Source of the DNA: Nitriliruptorales bacterium
GTDB lineage: Bacteria; Actinomycetota; Nitriliruptoria; Euzebyales; Egibacteraceae
Assembly: GCA_007133145.1 (NCBI GenBank)
Contig: SLNF01000073.1
Coordinates: forward strand, 1 to 9,097
Length of the DNA: 9,097 nucleotides
Direction of reading: 5' to 3'
A program made the translations under genes and the position numbers. Positions 6,081-9,097 of this stretch are shown piece after piece (within the stretch, counting starts at the first letter, position 1; every line of letters starts with the position of its first letter). The notes below the pieces were generated by a model. It was not told the DNA's origin. It made no database searches and was given only the letters and a program-made list of their open reading frames with translations.

Positions 6081-7919
6081 ATGACAGTGCGCGTGCTCAA
6101 GGTCCTGATCCCCCCGCGTCTGCGGGGGCTGCTGCGGCGCTTGTTCGCGGTCCTCGGCATCGGTCAGGGGCGCGACGTCTACCGCGCCTACCGCGCGTCG
6201 GCCCGCAAGGACTGGCCGCGGGCCGTCACTGCCTGGAGGGAGGCCATCGAGGCGCGCGAGGTCCCCCGGCCCCAGTGGCAGACGCAGTACGCGTGGGCGC
6301 TCTACAAGACCGGCCGGTACGAGGCTGCCGCCCGGGCGCAGGCCGCCGCGGTGCAGGGCGACCCGACCAAGGCGTTCGGGTGGCGCCGCAACACGGTCAT
6401 CGCCGCGAAGCTGCCTGACTGGGAGACCGTCGTCGCCTCCTATCGGGCGCTCGCCGAACTGGGCGCCAGCGACGCCGCCCCGACGGCCCCGACGACGCGG
6501 CTCGGCCGGGCGCTCGACGGGATGGCCGACGCCGACGGCGAGCCCAAGGCCAAGGAGCCCTATGCCCTTGGTCGTGCGTTGCAGGCGCTGGAGCGGTACG
6601 ACGAGGCGCTGGCAGCGTTCGGTCGCGCCCTGCGGCTGCTCGAGTCGGTCGACAAGCCCTGGGCGCTCGAGGCCCACAACGAGTGGGAGTTTCGCTGGGA
6701 GTACTGCCGGGTGCGCGTCGAGGACGTCGAGCGGCAGCATCGCGCCCTCGACGTGGAGGTCGCCCCCGTCGAGGGCGACGCGTCGCAGGAGCAGGCCACC
6801 GCCGGGCGGTTCGCCGCCGAGGTCATCCACACCGGGGTCCTCCTCACCGGGTGGGTCACCGACCCCGAGGCCGTCGAGGTGGCGGTCCGGGTCGACGGGC
6901 AGCCCATCCGCAGCGTCGGTCTCAACCACGACAGCATCGTCCAGGACGCCTACGCCCCGCGCTTCCGCTACGCGATCAAGCATCCCACCCTCGACCGCTT
7001 CCCCCCACGTTCGCACCTGAGCGTGTGGGTCGACGACGCGCCGCTGGCCGCCCCGTCGGGCGCCCCGGCGGTGGAGCTCGTCGTCCCCCACGGCGACGGT
7101 GCGCTCCTCGGCGACGACGGGCCGCACGCGGAGCTCACGAAGAAGGGCACGCTCGTCGGGACCGTGGGGCCGGTCTCCGACGGGCCCATCTCCGCCCTCG
7201 AGTCCTACGCACGGGCCCGGAGGACCTTCCGGGAGCGCCTGGGCCGCGAGCTCTTCCTCGTCTACGGCACGCTCCTTGGCTGCGTGAGGGACGGGGACTT
7301 CATCGCCGGCGACGACGACGTCGACCTGGGGTACCTCTCCGACGCCGAGGATCCCGCGACGGTCAAGGCTGAGACCCTCGGCATCGTCGAGGAGCTCCTC
7401 GCCCAGGGCTACGACGTCGGCTGCCGCGTGAGCGGAGGGCTGTTCAAGCTCTACATCGAGGAGCGCGAGCTCGACATCTACCCGGTGTGGTTCGCCAACG
7501 AGAGAGCCTGGGCCTACAGCGACATCGACGCCCGGCGTGCGGACTTCGAGCCGCTGGCGACGACCGACTTCAAGGGCACCGAGGTCACGGTCCCCGGCGA
7601 CGTGGCCACCGTCCTCGCCGGCACCTACGGCCCCGACTGGCGGACCCCGAGCCCCGGCTTCCGCCACTACCGCTCAGCGGCGGTCCGGCGCAAGCTCAGC
7701 CGCACCTACCTCACCCCCAACGAGGCTCGCGAGCTCAGGAGCCGCCAGCAGCGCGCGAGGGACGGCGGCAACCCCGTGGGGCGCTTCCTCATCGGCCACT
7801 CCCCCGACCGCCCGCGAATCATCACTGCCTGGGGTGGGGGGCGCGCCGGCGCTGCGACGGCCGCCACCCCCGCGGGGGCGGAGCCGCAGGCGGCGGTCGA
7901 CGCGACGACCGAGCACTGA
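6081..7919 (+). CDS. TPR-LicD family phosphotransferase (surface glycan modification)
   Basis: From the ATG at 6081 the protein has 612 aa. Residues about 25-230 are helical TPR-like repeats (AYRASARKDWPRAVTAWREAI, ALYKTGRYEAAARAQAAAV, ALGRALQALERYDEALAAF). About 240-350 is beta-rich and unassigned (GVLLTGWVTDPEAVEVAVRV). The C-terminal LicD/fukutin-like nucleotidyltransferase domain (about 370-545) has the diagnostic LVYGTLLGCVRDGDFI followed by the acidic DDDVDLG cluster (Asp411-413 and Asp415), expected to bind metal. LicD proteins transfer phosphocholine or other phospho-substituents to cell-surface glycans; the substrate here is unknown. The tail after about 575 is Gly/Ala-rich. The start is uncertain: no Shine-Dalgarno precedes 6081, and in-frame alternatives are ATG 5961 (652 aa), GTG 6051 and GTG 6087. 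It is divergent from the glycosyltransferase gene, suggesting a shared glycan pathway. Confidence 0.85.
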   Translation: MTVRVLKVLIPPRLRGLLRRLFAVLGIGQGRDVYRAYRASARKDWPRAVTAWREAIEAREVPRPQWQTQYAWALYKTGRYEAAARAQAAAVQGDPTKAFGWRRNTVIAAKLPDWETVVASYRALAELGASDAAPTAPTTRLGRALDGMADADGEPKAKEPYALGRALQALERYDEALAAFGRALRLLESVDKPWALEAHNEWEFRWEYCRVRVEDVERQHRALDVEVAPVEGDASQEQATAGRFAAEVIHTGVLLTGWVTDPEAVEVAVRVDGQPIRSVGLNHDSIVQDAYAPRFRYAIKHPTLDRFPPRSHLSVWVDDAPLAAPSGAPAVELVVPHGDGALLGDDGPHAELTKKGTLVGTVGPVSDGPISALESYARARRTFRERLGRELFLVYGTLLGCVRDGDFIAGDDDVDLGYLSDAEDPATVKAETLGIVEELLAQGYDVGCRVSGGLFKLYIEERELDIYPVWFANERAWAYSDIDARRADFEPLATTDFKGTEVTVPGDVATVLAGTYGPDWRTPSPGFRHYRSAAVRRKLSRTYLTPNEARELRSRQQRARDGGNPVGRFLIGHSPDRPRIITAWGGGRAGAATAATPAGAEPQAAVDATTEH

Positions 7920-7934
7920 GGCGACGCCGCGGCG

Positions 7935-7957
7935 CACCGTCGACGTTCGCGACGGTG
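7935..7957 (+). terminator. Hairpin after the LicD-domain gene
   Basis: CACCGTCG (7935-7942) pairs perfectly with CGACGGTG (7950-7957) around a 7-base loop, 16 bases after the TGA stop. No T-run follows. It plausibly terminates the LicD transcript and separates it from the rhodanese promoter. Confidence 0.45.
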
Positions 7958-8000
7958 ACGCGACGGGGACCGATCGGACCGCCGCGCCCCGCGGCCTCAA

Positions 8001-8020
8001 GGGGTACCGTAGGGGGTACC
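8001..8020 (+). promoter_or_regulatory. Promoter/operator of the rhodanese-YbaK pair; CsoR/CstR-like site
   Basis: GGGGTACC occurs twice in direct orientation (8001-8008 and 8013-8020). Together the copies create TACC-GTAGGG-GGTA (8005-8018), a TACC-N6-GGTA arrangement around a G-tract. The same bases include TACCGT (8005-8010), a possible -10 box that would start transcription near 8017, so a protein bound here would block RNA polymerase. CCTCAAG flanks the element on both sides (7995-8001 and 8022-8028). From known biology, CsoR-family repressors, which sense copper, or persulfide in the case of CstR, bind TACC...GGTA sites with G/C tracts. CstR controls rhodanese genes. Assignment here is inference. 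Confidence 0.42.
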
Positions 8021-8033
8021 ACCTCAAGTCTCG

Positions 8034-8039
8034 AGAGGA
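8034..8039 (+). promoter_or_regulatory. Ribosome-binding site of the rhodanese gene
   Basis: AGAGGA lies 6 bases before the ATG at 8046. The preceding in-frame TTG (8043) is too close to the site to be preferred, so ATG 8046 is taken as the start. Confidence 0.6.
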
Positions 8040-8045
8040 ACGTTG

Positions 8046-8471
8046 ATGCGCCCGCTCAGGATCGGACTCGCCATGCTCCTGCTCGCCCTGCCGCTGTCCA
8101 TCGTCGCCTGCGCCCAGGCCGCCGGTGACGACGCTGTCGTCACCGGGACGAGCCTGCGCACGATCTCCGAGGGCGACGCCGTCGCCGAGCTCGCCGACCG
8201 GCAGGGCGAGGTCGAGGTCATCGACGTGCGCACGCCCGCCGAGCACGCCGAGGGGGCGCTCGAGGGCGCGACGCTCATCGACGTCCAGTCGCCGGACTTC
8301 CGCGACCGTGTCGACGAGCTCGACCGCGACGCGAGCTACTTCCTCTACTGCCGCAGCGGCAACCGCAGCGGGCAGGCCGCGCAGGTCATGGCCGACATGG
8401 GCTTCACCGACCTCACGAACATCGGCGGCTACGAGGCCCTCGCCGCGAGCGGCGCCGCGACCGACCGGTAG
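8046..8471 (+). CDS. Rhodanese-domain lipoprotein
   Basis: This gene encodes a 141-aa secreted sulfurtransferase-type protein. Residues 1-21 form a lipoprotein signal peptide with arginines at 3 and 5 and a hydrophobic core. The lipobox is IVAC, so Cys22 would be lipid-modified and the protein anchored outside the membrane. A single rhodanese domain (about 37-135) has the VIDVRTPAEHAEGALEGA segment at 58-75 and the active-site loop CRSGNRSG, with catalytic Cys102 able to carry a persulfide. The IGGYEAL motif near the end is also typical. Rhodaneses move sulfane sulfur to thiol acceptors; an extracytoplasmic lipoprotein form may detoxify or relay sulfur at the cell surface. The stop is 6 bases before the ybaK-like gene, so the two are likely co-transcribed. 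A possible CsoR/CstR-like operator precedes it. Confidence 0.93.
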   Translation: MRPLRIGLAMLLLALPLSIVACAQAAGDDAVVTGTSLRTISEGDAVAELADRQGEVEVIDVRTPAEHAEGALEGATLIDVQSPDFRDRVDELDRDASYFLYCRSGNRSGQAAQVMADMGFTDLTNIGGYEALAASGAATDR

Positions 8472-8501
8472 CCGGCGGTGGCGGGCAGCGCCACGCCGGC
8501 C
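8441..8501 (+). repeat. 61-bp exact direct repeat, copy 1 (rhodanese-ybaK junction)
   Basis: This copy covers the last nine sense codons and stop of the rhodanese gene and the first eight codons of the ybaK-like gene. It is identical to 9037-9097 over all 61 bases; the bases just outside the left edge differ (T versus G). Confidence 0.9.
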
Positions 8502-8957
8502 ACCCGCGCCCTCGACGCTGCCGGCGTGGCCTACCGCCTCCATGCCTTCAGCCACGACCCGCAGGCCGAGCGCTTCGGGGAGGAGGCCGCCGAGGCCCTC
8601 GGCGTCGGGCCCGAGCGCGTCGGCAAGACGCTCGTGGTGGTCGACGAGGACGGAGGCCACCGCAACGCCGTCGTCGGCGTCGACGGCCGCCTCGACCTCA
8701 AGGCCCTCGCGTCCGCCGCAGGCGTCAAGCGCATCGCCATGGCCGAGGTCGCCGACGCCGAGCGCGTCACCGGCTACGTCCACGGGGGGATCAGCCCCTT
8801 CGGGCAGCGCCGGCGCCTCCCGACCGTCGTCGACGCCGGCCTCGCCGCCCACGACCGCGTCATCGTCAACGGCGGACGCCGCGGTCTGCAGGTCGAGCTC
8901 GCCCCAGCCGACCTCGTGGCCCTGACCGGCGCGACCGTCGCGCCGATCCTGCGCTGA
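8478..8957 (+). CDS. ybaK: YbaK/EbsC-family aminoacyl-tRNA deacylase (probable Cys-tRNA(Pro) deacylase)
   Basis: This 159-aa protein matches the length of the family (about 155-160 aa). It has the conserved lysine in RVGKTLVV (Lys50), the KALASAAGVKRIAMA segment (75-89), and the strongly diagnostic ERVTGYVHGGISPFGQRRRLPT stretch split across residues 95-116. It ends with NGGRRGLQVELAPADL. The family hydrolyses Cys-tRNA(Pro) mischarged by prolyl-tRNA synthetase, protecting translation fidelity in the cytoplasm. The GTG start at 8478 is the first start codon after the rhodanese stop (8469-8471). It lacks a clear Shine-Dalgarno, so translational coupling to the rhodanese gene is likely. A later in-frame start would delete conserved N-terminal sequence. 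The symbol follows the family name; exact substrate specificity within the family is not certain. Confidence 0.93.
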   Translation: MAGSATPATRALDAAGVAYRLHAFSHDPQAERFGEEAAEALGVGPERVGKTLVVVDEDGGHRNAVVGVDGRLDLKALASAAGVKRIAMAEVADAERVTGYVHGGISPFGQRRRLPTVVDAGLAAHDRVIVNGGRRGLQVELAPADLVALTGATVAPILR

Positions 8958-8998
8958 GCCGAGCGAGCCGACCGCGCGGGCAGCCCCGGGCGCTCGGC
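8958..8998 (+). terminator. Inverted repeat directly after the ybaK-like gene
   Basis: GCCGAGCG (8958-8965) is the exact reverse complement of CGCTCGGC (8991-8998). It begins at the base after the TGA stop and encloses a 25-base GC-rich loop that may fold further. There is no T-run. It may act as a weak terminator, though the long loop makes it unconvincing. Confidence 0.3.
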
Positions 8999-9036
8999 GG
9001 TGGCGCTGCTGCGCTGAACCGTCGCCGCGCTCGGCG

Positions 9037-9097
9037 CGCCGCGAGCGGCGCCGCGACCGACCGGTAGCCGGCGGTGGCGGGCAGCGCCACGCCGGCC
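9037..9097 (+). repeat. 61-bp exact direct repeat, copy 2 (window end)
   Basis: The final 61 bases are identical to 8441-8501, and the match runs to the last base of the window, so its true right boundary is unknown. Here the sequence is not preceded by a rhodanese reading frame: the upstream 80 bases (8958-9036) are non-coding GC-rich sequence. It may be a partial second copy of the gene junction or a sequence-assembly end artefact. Confidence 0.9.

Noticed and set aside
5913..7667. 584-codon minus-strand open frame antisense to the LicD gene
   Set aside because: It is low-complexity Gly/Val/Asp-rich sequence without motifs, and it mirrors the real plus-strand LicD domain.
7674..8852. 392-codon minus-strand open frame across the rhodanese and ybaK-like genes
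   Set aside because: It runs antisense through two well-recognised genes and their promoter and has no recognisable domain.
8958..9090. A further small gene at the right end, on either strand
   Set aside because: Possible frames are short, Arg/Ala-rich, lack ribosome-binding sites and overlap the 61-bp repeat and an inverted repeat.

Overview
The window reads as chromosomal DNA of a very GC-rich actinobacterium. Third codon positions are almost all G or C. The left end carries the conserved order rpsR-rplI-dnaB, which in actinobacteria is usually the tail of the rpsF-ssb-rpsR-rplI-dnaB cluster not far from the replication origin. Finer taxonomy (for example Nitriliruptoria, Acidimicrobiia or Actinomycetes) cannot be settled from the sequence alone.

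Left region (1-2336, + strand): the 3' end of rpsR, complete rplI, a 384-bp spacer, and complete dnaB. The spacer holds a strong GC hairpin just after rplI, a cluster of TCCACA/TGTGGA motifs resembling degenerate DnaA boxes, a weak promoter candidate, and a six-codon minicistron with an excellent ribosome-binding site. The minicistron stop overlaps the dnaB GTG start. This is the housekeeping translation and replication block.

Middle region (2341-7919): two large, divergently transcribed cell-surface-glycan genes share a promoter region at about 5839-6080. The minus-strand gene (2341-5838, 1165 aa) is a multidomain protein: a degenerate FkbM-like methyltransferase fold, a coiled coil with 21-bp tandem repeats, helical TPR-like repeats, a GT2 glycosyltransferase with intact DD and DADD motifs, and a C-terminal GT4-like domain. 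It converges on dnaB with only 4 bp between the stop codons. The plus-strand gene (about 6081-7919) joins TPR-like repeats, a beta-rich middle and a C-terminal LicD/fukutin-type phosphotransferase domain. Together they suggest assembly and phospho-decoration of a capsule, teichoic-acid-like polymer or other surface glycan; the actual polymer is unknown.

Right region (7920-9097, + strand): a hairpin ends the LicD gene. It is followed by a promoter with a TACC-N6-GGTA element reminiscent of CsoR/CstR-family operators, a small rhodanese lipoprotein, and a closely coupled YbaK/EbsC-type aminoacyl-tRNA deacylase. The last 61 bases of the window (9037-9097) exactly repeat bases 8441-8501, the rhodanese/YbaK junction. 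This is either a short duplication or an assembly-end artefact.

No tRNA, rRNA, CRISPR array, insertion sequence or phage gene was recognised. The most novel-looking items are the architectures of the two glycan proteins and the putative persulfide- or metal-responsive operator before the rhodanese gene. Neither is proven from sequence alone.
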